In this document: positions 24,644-36,958 of the stretch, one piece after another | Position numbering within the stretch: position 1 is the stretch's first letter | Layout of the letters: each line of letters begins with the position of its first letter | DNA from: Combretum micranthum | Taxonomy: Eukaryota; Streptophyta; Magnoliopsida; Myrtales; Combretaceae | Length of the DNA stretch: 64,000 bases | Reading direction: 5' to 3' | NCBI GenBank assembly: GCA_024138025.1 | Contig: JAMXBD010000206.1 | Location: 1,054,001 to 1,118,000 of the forward strand | The notes under the pieces: model-generated | Told to the model about the DNA's origin: nothing | Databases searched by the model: none | Seen by the model: only the letters and a program-made list of their open reading frames with translations | Made by a program: the position numbers and the translations under genes

Positions 24644-25741
24644 TGTTATTAACGAAAATCTATAAATAAAAGGTTATTATAAATAATTAATTTAATTAAA
24701 ATCATATGAATGCGCTACAATCCACATATGTTTGGTTCGTTATATTTTATTGATTTTGTCTGCATATATATATATATACATATTTGTCATATATATCTAT
24801 ATATATATATATATATATATTCCATTAAACACATTAAAATTCAAACCCAGACAACGTTGAGAAAATAAATTAGAAAATCCATCCCACTCTCTCCCAATAT
24901 TTTTATATATATAACAAATAAAAAGAAATGTGACTCAAATGTCCGGTCAAAAAGTGGACACGACTCTTGTATCTTTTATTATCCCTTCACTCAAATCTGA
25001 ACATTTTCCAAGCAGGAAAATTGAAATGAAAAATTGAAAACCTAAACCATAAACTCAAGATTTTAATCAACCTTTATTTTTGATAGAAAGAAACTTGTAG
25101 AGTTTTAGATATTTTTAAAGATGATCACTTTTTGTAATAGCCATATAGTATCAATTATGATTATACAAATGATTTTAGGAAGGACAACCAAAATATATAA
25201 AGGTGGTCCCATACTTTCATTAAAAAAAAAAAAACCTTCAGGGAGAAGTTTAGTATTTATTAACTTCTATTCATTATATTTTATGACATGCAATGCAAGA
25301 CGCTATTATATATATTATATATATATATATATATGTATGTAATTTTTTTTGGGATAAAAAAGGAGTAAACATAAAGCCCAGGATTACATATAATTTTATA
25401 TATATCTATTTCAAATAAAAATTTTAAAATTCTTGTTCCGAGTCGGATCATATTAGATATCAGCACCCTACTTGCTTGCGTTTTCTGGTGTCAATTATTC
25501 CTCGGTAGCCATGAGTTAACTAAAAATTAGTGTCCTTTATAAAATAAAAACAAAAGTCAGCAATTAATTCTACCATGTAATAAGTAACATTTAATGGACC
25601 AAACCAAACTCCATGGTATCAACACGATTACATTAAACACCTTAGAATACTTGGTCCAACAAATCCCTCTTTCATTTTCCACAGGCAAGAACAAGTAAAC
25701 CAAATATGAGAACTCAAATTCTAGTCTTTCATGGTTTTGAC
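24644..25741 (+). repeat. Dispersed repeat, copy 1 (without hAT-like insertion)
   Basis: About 1.1 kb is similar to 43,238-45,072 in the same orientation. Shared phrases include AAATCTATAAAT, AATATGTTTGGTT-like text, AATGTCC-GTCAAAAA, CCCTACTTGCTTGC, CCACAGGCAAGAACAAGTAA and CTCAAATTCTAGTCTTTC. Around 25,455-25,470 it reads straight through the position where the other copy carries the 912-bp element. A TA microsatellite has expanded in this copy. No coding similarity is evident. Confidence 0.8.
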
Positions 25742-26928
25742 TTACTGTTTGTTTCATTCATTTCTGAATAATTTTAGTAGACTTTTTTTTTAACATTTTT
25801 AAACAAATATTTGTCAAAAATTTGATACCGATAAAAAGCTAATAGTTTTGCTTATAAACTAACCAAATATAATCGATATTGAACCGATAAGTACAGATAA
25901 GTTATAGTTACTGATCCTATATAGATACGATACAAATAAAAATTTGACAATCTAAAGAAAAAGTGAGAATGAAGCGATTAGTATCCTATTCCATTCTATC
26001 CTTGTTCATCTCTAGATCAATTTTTAAATAAAAAAAATTCAAATTTATAAATAAAAAAAATAGAAGAACCCTAAAATGGATGATTTCTTTATGAGGGACC
26101 TTGTTGTTAGGGTTTAGTAAAAGAAAGCTCTTGAAATTAGTGCCTAAGACACTGATGTTATTGTTGAAACTTCCTAGGTCAAGTATCTAATAATATATGA
26201 TTAGTTGGGCAATAAAGTGGTTGAACATCTTTTGTTCTTCAAAGTTGACTTAGTGTTCTCAAACATGATTACGATTTGAGAATGGCTCATTTCCCATTAA
26301 CTCTCTTTCTTTTTGGTCCTTCCATAAGCAACAGCCTAATAGAAATGTGAAGAGGAAAAAAAAATCTTGAGAAATTCCTCATTTTAATAGACCACATTTA
26401 TGTTCATCATATATATATATATATATATATTTAAAATATTATTATTATTATATATAAGTAAATAAAATTAACTAGTACAAACCACAATGGCACATTTTAA
26501 TTTTCCATATTTTGTGAGGCAGATGCATTAGCACTGTTACTTACGGAAAGCATTATCCCGTGAACTTCGTGGTCCGATAGATACACAGCAATACGATTTG
26601 ATGCCACTTTTTATATTATGATTGAATAGTTTACTTAAAAAAGGAAACGACAAAAGATCTTTAAAACTTCATAACATGCATAGGAATAAATGTTAGAATT
26701 AGACATAAATAATATACCAACATCACAAATGCTTTATTTGGAAATCTGAATCATAGTAATTCCTAAAAGGTGAAGGAAAAAATATATATTCTTATACTGT
26801 TGAAAAATTTTATGATTTAGTCATGTTTCTAAGAAGATCGATCCCAACGGTTATATGACAGCTTGGATTCACACTTAATTCTGATCATATAATAAAATAT
26901 TTAATACATCAATTACTATATTTATAGG
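25742..26928. other. Intergenic, no gene
   Basis: AT-rich DNA with a (TA)n tract near 26,408-26,430. No coding region or bounded element could be supported. Confidence 0.5.
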
Positions 26929-26936
26929 CTAGACGA

Positions 26937-27629
26937 TAGGGGTGTGCAAAAAAACCGATGAAACCGAGAAACCGAACCGAAACCGTAAAACCAATCTGAA
27001 AAATATGGTTAATCGGTTCATTGGTTTCGGTTTAGGATTACGGTTTTTATTTTTTTCGGTTTTCGGTTTCGGTTTCGATTTGTAACCATAAAAAACCGAT
27101 GGATAACGGTTAACCGTTTCAGTATTTATAAATATATTATATATATTATTTACATATACAAATAATTATTTTTTTATATATACATATGATTTTCATATAC
27201 ATATAATTTACCTATGTTAATATTCCTTGAATTTCAATTAAAATACTATTGTCCTATGATTAATGGAGTTAATTTGGTAATTGATTTAGTTTGATTTTAT
27301 TGACAATGATACATTCAAAGGTTCATTTTTCCCCTTTTCCTTAATTTCATTTTCTTTTTTTTTTAGCTCTAGTCATATATAATAATTTAAAGAAAAACTT
27401 TATGATAAAGGCTAAAAAAAGGTTTTTTGAAATTGTCAATTTGATTTGTTGAAACCATTACGTTAAATGGTTAAAAACCGAAAACCGAAAACCGAATAAA
27501 TTAACCGAATAAAACGGTTAACCGTTTATAATGGACCGGTTAAGGATCGGGATATTTAAAAACCGATAATTATGGTTAGGTTCAAAAAATAAGGCCACGG
27601 ACCGGTTAACCGGTCCATGAACACCCCTA
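26937..27629. mobile_element. Non-autonomous hAT-like element, AACCGA-rich, 693 bp
   Basis: Ends are TAGGGGTGTGC...CACCCCTA. The target duplication CTAGACGA is exact at 26,929-26,936 and 27,630-27,637. Subterminal regions are packed with AACCGA/CGGTTA and TCGGTT repeats on both sides of an AT-rich core. There is no open frame of note, so it must have been mobilised in trans by an autonomous hAT element. Confidence 0.92.
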
Positions 27630-27959
27630 CTAGACGAGCCCTTCGCCGTAGGATATTTCTACCATTAATGTCTACTGGTGGGCCATCAATTCATAGGAAT
27701 AAGGAATAAAATTTGCAAGTAACAAAATTAGAATGATAATCATTATCCTAATTAATTAAACTAATATCCTTTTAAAGATTTTAATATTAAACAATTTTTC
27801 ATCCAAATAATAACAAAACATTCTTTATATTGATACGCAATTGTAAAAATTTTCTAGATTAAATGTATTATCTTTTTTTATTTGTATGAACCAACGATAT
27901 ATTAACTATGTCAAGAAACTAGTGCGCTCTCTCTTCTTGCCAATGAAACAAGGAGTTCA

Positions 27960-28936
27960 CACAGTTTGATCACTTCACTTAGTTTTCAACAATCAAAGCA
28001 TGATTACTCCCTTTTTATAATAACTACTTCATTTTTTCTTACTATTCTTGTCAATGTGTATGATGTTTAAGTGGCTAGAAATTCTTTGTTTGTAATTGAA
28101 GAAGTTAAACAATCCATTAATGCAGCCTTTACTATTAAGGATCTGGGGGTGTTCAGTTCTTTTTAGGAATCAAAATTTGTTGCACAACATCAAGTTACCT
28201 ATTAATCAACACAAGTTTTCACCTGATATTTGAAGTGATGTTGGCTTAACAGATTATAAACCTATATATGTGCATTTCCTTAAATCTTTGCCTTGATCGT
28301 AGTTCAAAGGAGCTGCTATGTGATCCTGCCAAATATTGACAAATAGTGGGCAGATTGTTGTATCTTAATATAACACGGCTTGACATTTCTTTTGCTATTT
28401 AACAAGTAAGTCGGTTTGTTGCATCTCCATCACATCCACATTACATTGTTGCAATCCACATGCTAAGATATTTAAAGGGCACTTTTGATCAAGATCCTTT
28501 TTTCCTTTGCTGATAGTACTTTGAACTTGCATGGTTTCATTAATGCTGATTAAGGATCTACTGTGTTTGATTGAAGATCTCTATTTGGTTATTCTATGTT
28601 TCTTGGCTCTCTCTTGTTTCGTGGAAAAGAAAAAAAACAAGTTACAGTATCTACTTCATCCATGGAAGCTAAGTATCATAGCAACGCAACAACAACTAAA
28701 GAGTTACTTTGGTTGTCCTATATCTTGCATGACTCGGAAGTATCCATCTCTCAGCTAGTTGCACTTTTTACTTATAGTAGATTGATAGTTGGCTCTATTG
28801 ATTGCTAAAAACCCTTGTTTGCATGAGAGAACAAATCATCTTAATGTGCATATTCATTTTACTCGCAATCATATTTCTAAAGGGTTTTTGTAGATTTCTC
28901 ATGTTAATACCAAATCTCAACTTTTGGATCTAACAT
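27960..28936 (+). pseudogene. Ty1/copia retrotransposon remnant: reverse transcriptase C-terminus and RNase H
   Basis: Translating all three frames gives broken but clear copia pol similarity. NSLFVIEEVKQSINAAFTIK comes from the reverse transcriptase, followed by FFLGIKI, then IVGRLLYLNITRLDISFA, a HMLRYLKGTFDQDPFF stretch, GYSMFLGSLLFRGKEKKQ, TVSTSSMEAKYHSNATTTKE and LLWLSYILHDSEVS from RNase H, and ISHVNTKSQLLDL near the C-terminus. Multiple stops and shifts make it non-functional. The 5' half of pol, gag and the left LTR are not visible. The polyprotein tail resumes at 35,932 beyond an inserted element. Confidence 0.88.
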
Positions 28937-31900
28937 TGTAAACCCCTGAAAACTTCCTAGAAAATAATCCTAGAAGTCTAAATATCAAAATTTAAATCCC
29001 AAAAATCGACTCAAGTTAAAACCAAATTCCAAATCAGTTCAAACACAGAAATTCTTAGTCTTAAGAAAATGAGAACCCTTGAAACAAAATATAAAATCCA
29101 ACTATCGGTTGAATCAACATCCGTACGCCAATCAAATCATCTACCCGATTCCTAAAAATCAAAACGATATATCCAAATAACGCTCAACCACGAAATAATA
29201 AGATCTTAAATCCTTCGGTAAATTTCAGAATCAGAAATTTCAATTTTCACCAAAAGTCAAACTGAGTCAACTCATAACCCTATACTCGGTTAAACGATCC
29301 CGAGAACTAAAAACTGTTTAATCACAAATAAAATGAGATAAACCATAGATATCGAACTAAAAATATAATATGGTAAAAACTCCAAAATTATACCTTGCGA
29401 ATAACTCAACAAAACCGGAAGTCAAACCAAAACCTTAAAAGTCAACAAAGCATACAAACAAACCTAGTGTTTAAGATCCGGTAATCCCGCGCTCTTAAAC
29501 CCTTAACAACGAAATGAAAATAATTATTGATAATAATTCGTAATAATATAGGAAAGCTTTAAAATATCATATTTTCAAATTTCTAGTGTCCTTCGATCCA
29601 AATAAGATTAGTTTTCAAAAATCGTGCCATGGTACACCAGATGGCAAAAATATTCCGTTAATACCAATAAACTCATAAAAATATAAGGTTTTCAAAAATA
29701 TCAGTTTTAGAATTTTTCGGTAGCTAAAAAGTACAAATATCACATTTATACGTGTATTTTTATTACTACCGGTATTTTAATTGTCTAGTCTACTATTCAT
29801 AGTACTTTTTTACTATTCATTACTATTCCTCTATCTCTATTTTTTCTTACTACCTATTTTTATACCTACATACCTATTCTTACAATTTTCTTTTTCCATA
29901 AAAATTAAACACCACATATTACTAAACTTCTCTTACATTTTTCTTCTAAAATTAATTTTTAATCAAATTTCTCTTTCTCTTCTCTTCATTGCCGTCCACT
30001 CCCTCTCTCTCTTCATCATCATTTATTTTCTTTTTCAATTAATTTAATTACATTTAATTTTCACTCCAAAATTCTATAAATACCCCCTTCCTCCTTCATT
30101 CTTTCACACAATTCATTTCACTACCAAAACTCTCTCAAAATCTCTCCACAAATCCTCTCTTCAAGAGTTCTCTCTACCAAAATTCTCTTAAACCAATTCT
30201 TTATAAAAAATCATTCCTTATATACAAACTTTCTACCACATATCACTACTCACATAATACCCATTTCATCTACCATCTTCATACCACATAAACGCTTTAG
30301 GTAAACTTCTTCTAACCATTTATTTACACATGTCATGTAACTTAACATGACTATGGTGTTGTTTTGAAATTCATATGAGTAGTAAAAGCAACAACATGTT
30401 CTTGTTTTGTTCTTGCACATGAACTTCATATTTTATTATATTGATTTTATTATTCATATCTAACTAAATATATTTATGTATTTATATATAATTTTTAGAG
30501 CATATAAGCTCAATTGTTATTTATTTAATTTCATACTTTGCAATTTATTTATTTATTTATTTATTTCATGCTATTATTAAGACTAGTCTTTCTAGTCTTA
30601 GACTTGTCCATATCAAGTCAAAACAATATTTTATTTATTTTTTTATTCTTTTGGGACTAGTCTATTCTTAGTCCCAAGATGCCTTGATAAAGCTAAGGCT
30701 CCCAATACTTGATCGGGATACCTTGATGAAGCTAAGGTTCTCAATATTTGATAGTATTATCTTGCTTATTATTATTTGTTCTAGTATTTTCTTATGTTCA
30801 TTATATTTTACATCCAATCATATGCATTTGCATCTTATTTTTCAACTAATTAAACAGTAGAATTTACTAAAGACTTCAAACTATTTTCTATTATGTAAAC
30901 TTGTCACAAAATAATGGAGTTATTATCAAACAACATAGAAATAGAGTAATACAAGTTTTTTCAAAGTTTTCTTAAATAACAAATATAGTTTTACCAAGGA
31001 AATATAAGAAATAAATACTTTCATTGTATATTATGGGAACCAAAATTTTAGTAAAATAATTTGTTAGTTTTCAAAGATCTTGCAAAAAGCTTAAAGATTA
31101 AACTCTTTTAAACTTCATGACAAAACCAATAAACAAACTATTTCAAAGTTAAGATAAAAATCAACTCATAAAGTTATGAACCCACTTAGGAAAATAATGA
31201 TTTTCAAGTTCCTAAAGAAGAAACTTATTTTCAAAAAATATAAATAAAATAAGAATAGAAACAAAGGATTTTATCAATAAAGACGATTCTTTTTAAAGGA
31301 AATAAAAGAACAAGTTTTAGAAAACAAAAACTTACATTTTAGATAATAAATATAAGAAGACAAGATTCATTTTCGAAAACCATCCTAAAGATATAAAAAG
31401 ATTTTCAACAACTTAATACACTTTTGATAACTTTGATCTTTATCACTAGAAGTAAAATTTATGAAAGACAAAGGTTAAAGGAAAATTTACTTGTTTTGGA
31501 AAAATGAATAAACAAAATAAAATAAGAATATACTCATTTATAATAACTTATGAAAATATAAAGTTTTTCCAAAATACTTGAAAGGAAATTTATCAAGTTA
31601 AGTTCCAACACTTTTAAAAAGAATTATTTCATGAAATAAATTATTGAAACACTATCATTAGAAATTTTGCATATAAAGTGAGCTTACCTATATACTCAAA
31701 GGATTTATCAAATATATATATATATTATATACCTATATTTTTACTAAAAGATTTTTTAATGAAGTTGAGTTAGGAAATGGTTTTGCAAAATCTAGAAATG
31801 TTCGTTTTAAATCTGTACCCAATGTTTTCGGAACCCAAATGACCTTATATGATAAAGATAATCGTAGAAATGGATAGGTCTTTTCGAATAGGTTAAAAAC

Positions 31901-33715
31901 GGTATATTATATGCGAAATTCCGAGTTAAAATGAGTAAGTTATGGCCACTTTAAATTGGAATTTCATTCTATACGAATTTGACGAACATAGTGAAATAGA
32001 ATTAGAAAGTTTAAGTAGAATTTCTACGAAATACTCATCCTGGGTATTTCTTTTGTCTAGGTGACAAAGGATACGAGAATACCGTATCTGAGGATTACTA
32101 CGACTAAGAAGATCGCGAAATGAACGAGTGAGTTATTCCTCTTAATTTTGTTACCTTACTTGTGCTTGTAAAGTAGTAGCACTAGTATACTAAGAAAAGA
32201 TAAAAATGGATATATATTTGGGGAATTCGGGGTTATGTTTATATATGTGATTATGTTTATGTGTGAAATGAGAATTAAGAATATCGTAACTTCAAATTGC
32301 CTCTTTAAGTATTTTTGTTTACCTACTTATATGACTGCTTATTATTTGCTAAATTGATTGATCGCCCCTTAATAAACCTTAATAAGGTTTGGCTTAAAAT
32401 AAATAAATAAATAAAACGCTCATGCATAGTATCCATCGAGTCACATTTCTTTCGGAAGGCTGCTACTCCTATGAATAGAGTTCGATTGGCTGTTATCGTG
32501 CTGTGACACGGGCCATGTTCCTTCCTAGAGAATCCAAATCGCCCGGGGAATGCGACTCTAGGTTCATAGCCTAGCCAACCGAATGCTTTGGGTGGAGACC
32601 TGGGGACTAGTAGTAGAAGATCAAGGATCTTTATCACCGATTCCCTAACCTTCGATACGGAAGGGGTAAATCCGTTCTATATATGGTTTCTGGATAACTA
32701 TATATATATATAATATATATTGCGTAACCACGTGATTGTTGCATTGTACGCATAGCATATGTGTAATAGCCATGTTTTTATTCCCAATATCATATTATAT
32801 ATATAAGTGATTATAGTTGCTTATTAAAATAAATAAATAACATATATATATTTGAGAAGTGTAGAATAATTATGTTTGCATTAGTATAATAAATACTTAA
32901 TATTAATTTACATGTTGATATTGTATATGAAATGAGTAATATTAGATATATATATATATATATATTTCAAATATAGTGTAGCAAATTTTTTTTAGGAAAC
33001 CAAAAGCTAAATAAATGTTTTTATTTTACTTAAATTAATAATATTAATTAATTCTAATTAAAAGCTACTCTTTGAAGTTATGTTATCTGCCTTAAAAGTC
33101 AAACTTTGGATAAAAATTAAGCCAAAAATACCCAATTTTCGTCCAAAATCATACCACCCTCAAAACTACCTCCCAAACAAGCACAAAACCCATTATTTTC
33201 TCTCCCAAAGCCACCCCAACTTCAAGACCAAGATCCACATCCAAATTCTTGCAAGTTGGCCACCAAAAGATCATTCTAAAGCCTTGAAAACCAAGCCCAA
33301 AGATTTGAGGTAAGTTTGAGTTACATTTGATGCAAGTTTCATAGTGTAAAGTTTGTTAAATGTGAATTTGATATGTATATATGTGTTGGTGATGTGTTGA
33401 TGAAGGTTTGGTCTACCAAATGAAGTATAATATATGCATGTTTAGTAGTTAAAGTGTGAGAATGAAAATGGAATGATGTATGAGTGGTATAGTAAGGGTT
33501 AAGTGAAGTTGAGCTTGTTGAAAGTTATATTGATTGGAGGGTGGAGATTAAAGTGAAATGATGTTGTTTAATGAGTTGGAAATGTATAATAGATAATGTG
33601 GAGTTCATATATCAAGTTATAGGGAGCTAAGAAAGTGTTTTGGTTGAAGTTAAAAGTGTTAAAGTTTGATAAAATGAAGTTTGAAAAACAAGAAAATTCG
33701 TAACTCAAGGGAAAC

Positions 33716-33847
33716 CATGAATCACGGGCGTGATTCAAGCCTTGGTAGGCTCGGGTTGGATCAACTTCATGAATCACGGTCGTGATCCATCCTTGGGTAG
33801 CCTTGGGTTGGTCAAAAACTTTGAAACTCAAGAATCACGGCCGTAAC
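33716..33847 (+). repeat. Three AATCACGG-palindrome repeats within the nested LTR
   Basis: Two units of about 52-60 bp begin CATGAATCACGGGCGTGATT (33,717) and CATGAATCACGGTCGTGATC (33,768). Both continue with a CCTTGG...GGGTTGG...TCAA phrase. A third, partial unit starts AGAATCACGGCCGTAACT at about 33,830. Each core AATCACGG-N-CGTGATT is nearly palindromic. Confidence 0.8.
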
Positions 33848-35195
33848 TAGTATTTTCTCTGACACAATACTATTTTGTATTTTAATCATAACTTTTTTAT
33901 CTGACCTCCGATTGAGGTGATTCAAATTGCGTTGGAAAGCTTAAAAAGAGATCTACAATTTTCATGTTTTAAGTTTTCACAAATTTTAAGAGTAACAATG
34001 CTTAAATTTTAGTTCTTTTCAACTGATACACTTTTCAAACAAAGTTTAAAACTTATTATTGGTTATTAAAAGTTCTCCTAAGCTTGATAAATGATCATTT
34101 AAGTATTTGTTAAGTATTGTATGATAATATATGATATCTAAATGCTATGTGATGATGTTGTAATGATTTATTTGAATTTCTTTGGATGATTATACTTAAG
34201 ATTTGATGAATATATATACTTGAACTAAGTGTGAGTTTGTAATTACTTCTTTTTACAATGAGTGATCCCCTTTCGATTATTCCCATTGATTCTCGAGATA
34301 ATACAGGTACGCAGTAACGTGTTTGTTCTTTGCTTAGGATAGGCATATCTTTAATAAATTTTAATATAGAAAAACTTGAACCTTGTTTGAATTGGATGTC
34401 TCTTACGCTATTTAAATCCGTATTTGGCCTAGATGGCAGATCGATATCCGGTTCAAGGAGTAGTACCTTGCTCAGATTGGGGGCACGGTAGATTAGGCGC
34501 TTAGGCCACCCCTGTCTTTTGATAAGACTTTCCTAAGTGGTACGGCGGGTAACTGATGGGGAAAACAGTATCGGCGTAACGTTTGCTTAAGCTTAGAATG
34601 AAATAATATGATTTAGTTCAAATGTTTATGGGAACAGTTGGACTAAGTGATGTTATGGACTAAGATAAGTGAAGTTGTGTAACGGCTGTTAACCTTGGAT
34701 GAAGTTATTTTTCTCTTTTATGGATATATCATCTAGGAGATATAAGTGTCCGAACTGCTTATATTAACCCCTTGAGCGTCGTGATCGTTACTCAGGACCC
34801 CAAATATCCTTATTGTTCGGAGTTTGATTACTCCAGTGATATTTGACTAATTAAAGATTATCTAATAAATGAATGATTGTCACATTGCATTATAGTTTAA
34901 GATCATGTGAGCCAATACGCATTTGTTTTTGTTACTTGTGTACTGGGCCTCTGGCTCACATTTTATCCTTTTCAGGTATGGATGACGAATTCTATACAAG
35001 TATGGGATATGGATCGAATTTTGAGGAGTTCTTAGATGGTTGAAAGGAGTAGAGACGACCTTGACGTTGATGGAACCCTTATGTAATAGAATAGCTATAT
35101 GTACATATATGCTTTGAAAACTTATGTATTAGTTAATAGGATTTTTATTATCTTTTGATATATTTTGTAAATGGCTTGTTTACGAGCCTTGTTTG

Positions 35196-35234
35196 TAATG
35201 TATGTATGTATGTATGTATGTATGTATGTATGTA
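35196..35234 (+). repeat. (ATGT)n microsatellite near the LTR 3' end
   Basis: About nine tandem ATGT units. A similar (ATGT)n array lies at the equivalent place in the related LTR sequence near 38,893-38,950. Confidence 0.85.
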
Positions 35235-35931
35235 TATATGGTTGTATTATGTACTATTAGTAATAAAGTTTATTCTTATAAAACATTTAGGCAAATAACT
35301 ATACAAATTGATCCTGGATTACAACCTTACATATAATACTGCAGATTATATGTGGTTGGGGAACTGGGTTTGCCTATTTTAAATATAAGGGTAAATCCGG
35401 GGCCTTACAATATGTGTGAAAATTTAAATAAACTTGTTTGAAACATGGTGCGAATGAAAAGGAAAATCTCACTAAGCTAGTTGTAGTTTATACCCCTATA
35501 GATTTTGTTGAAACAGGTATATCCGTGGCTTAAATTGAGGATCATGACATTAAGGAAGTCATGAAAGGATGTTAAGCTTCTATGAAGGAAAAGGAAACAT
35601 AAGATAAAGTAATTTATAAGGTTCTTTATATGTAATTAATTCTATGTTAGTATTTTGGAGATTCTAAGATGTATATTTATTTGAAGACAATAGAGGGACA
35701 TGGCCCTAAGAATTGTAATTTAATATGTTTATGTTTTATGATAAGTATTCTCTTTACCTTGTTACTTATTTATTATCAATATAAATTGCGTTACTCTGAT
35801 GCGTTCGCTTGGTTGTGATGTACGCCTTGTATATGATATGGAAGCCTTTGCGTAACTGAGGTAGTCATTCCTAGGCTTTAATATTGTGTACGGCGGACTG
35901 CCACGTTTAGGGTACCCCTCGGGGTGTGACA

Positions 35932-36022
35932 AACATGACAAAAGCAATTAATGAAACTTAGTCAAAACTTGTTGCTTCCAAGTTAGGTCTCTTGCAATGT
36001 ACGCCTAACGCCCAAAGTATCC
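35932..36022 (+). pseudogene. Copia remnant, 3' tail of pol beyond the nested insertions
   Basis: After the second AACAT the frame reads TKAINE, a stop, then SKLVASKLGLLQ. This matches the 'FTKxL…SKLGLL' tail that follows RNase H in copia polyproteins. The text that follows (GAGAGTGTACTAACC from about 36,027) is a plausible start of the 3' LTR, but its right boundary is not resolved. Confidence 0.65.
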
Positions 36023-36784
36023 GTTGAGAGTGTACTAACCTCAACAAAAATAACAAACTAGAATATTTCCTCACTCTCCTTCATTCATACACATTCTTTA
36101 TATCTCGATCGAGCTTTCATTCATGGAAATTCGGTTTATGAATTCTTCAATCTCTTACAATATATACCTTTGATGTAATATTTACCAATTACTCACCTAC
36201 GTAACTCTTAATATCCACTCAATCACCTACATAGTTATAGCTTCTTCTTTTTTTTTTTTTTTTTGAAATCTCTAATATTTACTTTTAAAATAGTCTCGTG
36301 TAATATGAAATATCCACATAATAGGAAAAATAACAATAAATATATATTAATTATATTAAGATTTTAAAATAGGAGCATATTTGGCCATCTCTAAATCTTT
36401 TAAAATATTAATAGTTACAAATGTATAAATTTTTTCTCCTTTATTTTCTTCTTGTTTCCAAGAAAGAATTGTGGGAGCAACAAGATCTTGTCGTATCAGT
36501 GTGACAACGACTTTCCAAGTGGGAAAGAACGAGATATTAGAGGATTTTGAAGAAATTTATAAAGGAAAAGGATTTAGAAAATAGGAAGGTAAAAAAGATT
36601 GGCAGATTCATGATAAGATAACATGATGTTCACATGCAATATTCAATCTTTATGCAATTTTTGTTATAATGGGTATTTGGATTTTGAAGAAGGGTTAAGT
36701 TTGGATCATTAGTCATGTTTTTAATGTTAGGAAGTAAGAACGAAGAAAATTGGTGCTTTGTAAAATTGCATGAAAAACCCTACT

Positions 36785-36958
36785 TTTAGTCCAGCACGAC
36801 TTCGTATACAGACTGTGTAGAAGGTCATGTACTTAAAAAATGCTTTCTACCTATTTTTTATCTTCTGCACAACCTCTCTACACAACTTGTGTAGAAGGTC
36901 ATCTACAATGTGTTTATACACAGTCTTGTACACAGCTTGTGTTGAAGGTTGTATACAA
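36785..36958 (+). repeat. Degenerate short repeats around TGTGTAGAAGGTCAT
   Basis: TGTGTAGAAGGTCAT occurs at about 36,815 and 36,888, with a diverged TGTGTTGAAGGTTGT near 36,938. Interspersed are TACACA…TTGTGTA half-palindromes (ACACAACTTGTGTAGAAG, TACACAGCTTGTGTTGAAG). Confidence 0.65.

Larger units (their letters stand above)
32762..35409 (+). mobile_element. Nested solo LTR, 2.65 kb, target duplication ATATG
   Basis: Ends are TGTAATAGCC...GGGGCCTTACA. The 5-bp duplication ATATG is exact at 32,757-32,761 and 35,410-35,414. The interior holds leader-like sequence ending AAGATTTGAG/GTAAGTTTG (33,310), a run of three AATCACGG repeats, an acceptor-like TTTTCAG/GTATGGATG (34,974), an (ATGT)n tract and an AATAAA at about 35,261. 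No pol or gag reading frame is present. Related LTR sequence lies at about 36.3-39.0 kb and 22.9-23.5 kb. The strand is set by the AATAAA and leader order. Confidence 0.75.
28937..35931. mobile_element. LTR element (probably solo LTR) inserted in the copia remnant, itself interrupted
   Basis: Ends are TGTAAACCCC...GGGGTGTGACA, flanked by an exact 5-bp target duplication AACAT at 28,932-28,936 and 35,932-35,936. Removing it rejoins the copia frame (…LLDL before, TKAINE…SKLVASKLGLL after). A second element at 32,762-35,409 sits inside. Without that, this element is about 4.3 kb with no coding sequence and no second copy of its ends, so it looks like a large solo LTR. A plausible promoter (CTATAAATACCCCC near 30,075) is followed by CT-rich leader-like sequence. 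It is probably of Ty3/gypsy type, which is an inference from LTR style only. Confidence 0.75.

Noticed and set aside
33568..33831. 87-codon minus-strand frame
   Set aside because: It lies across the AATCACGG repeats of a non-coding LTR and has no similarity to a protein family.
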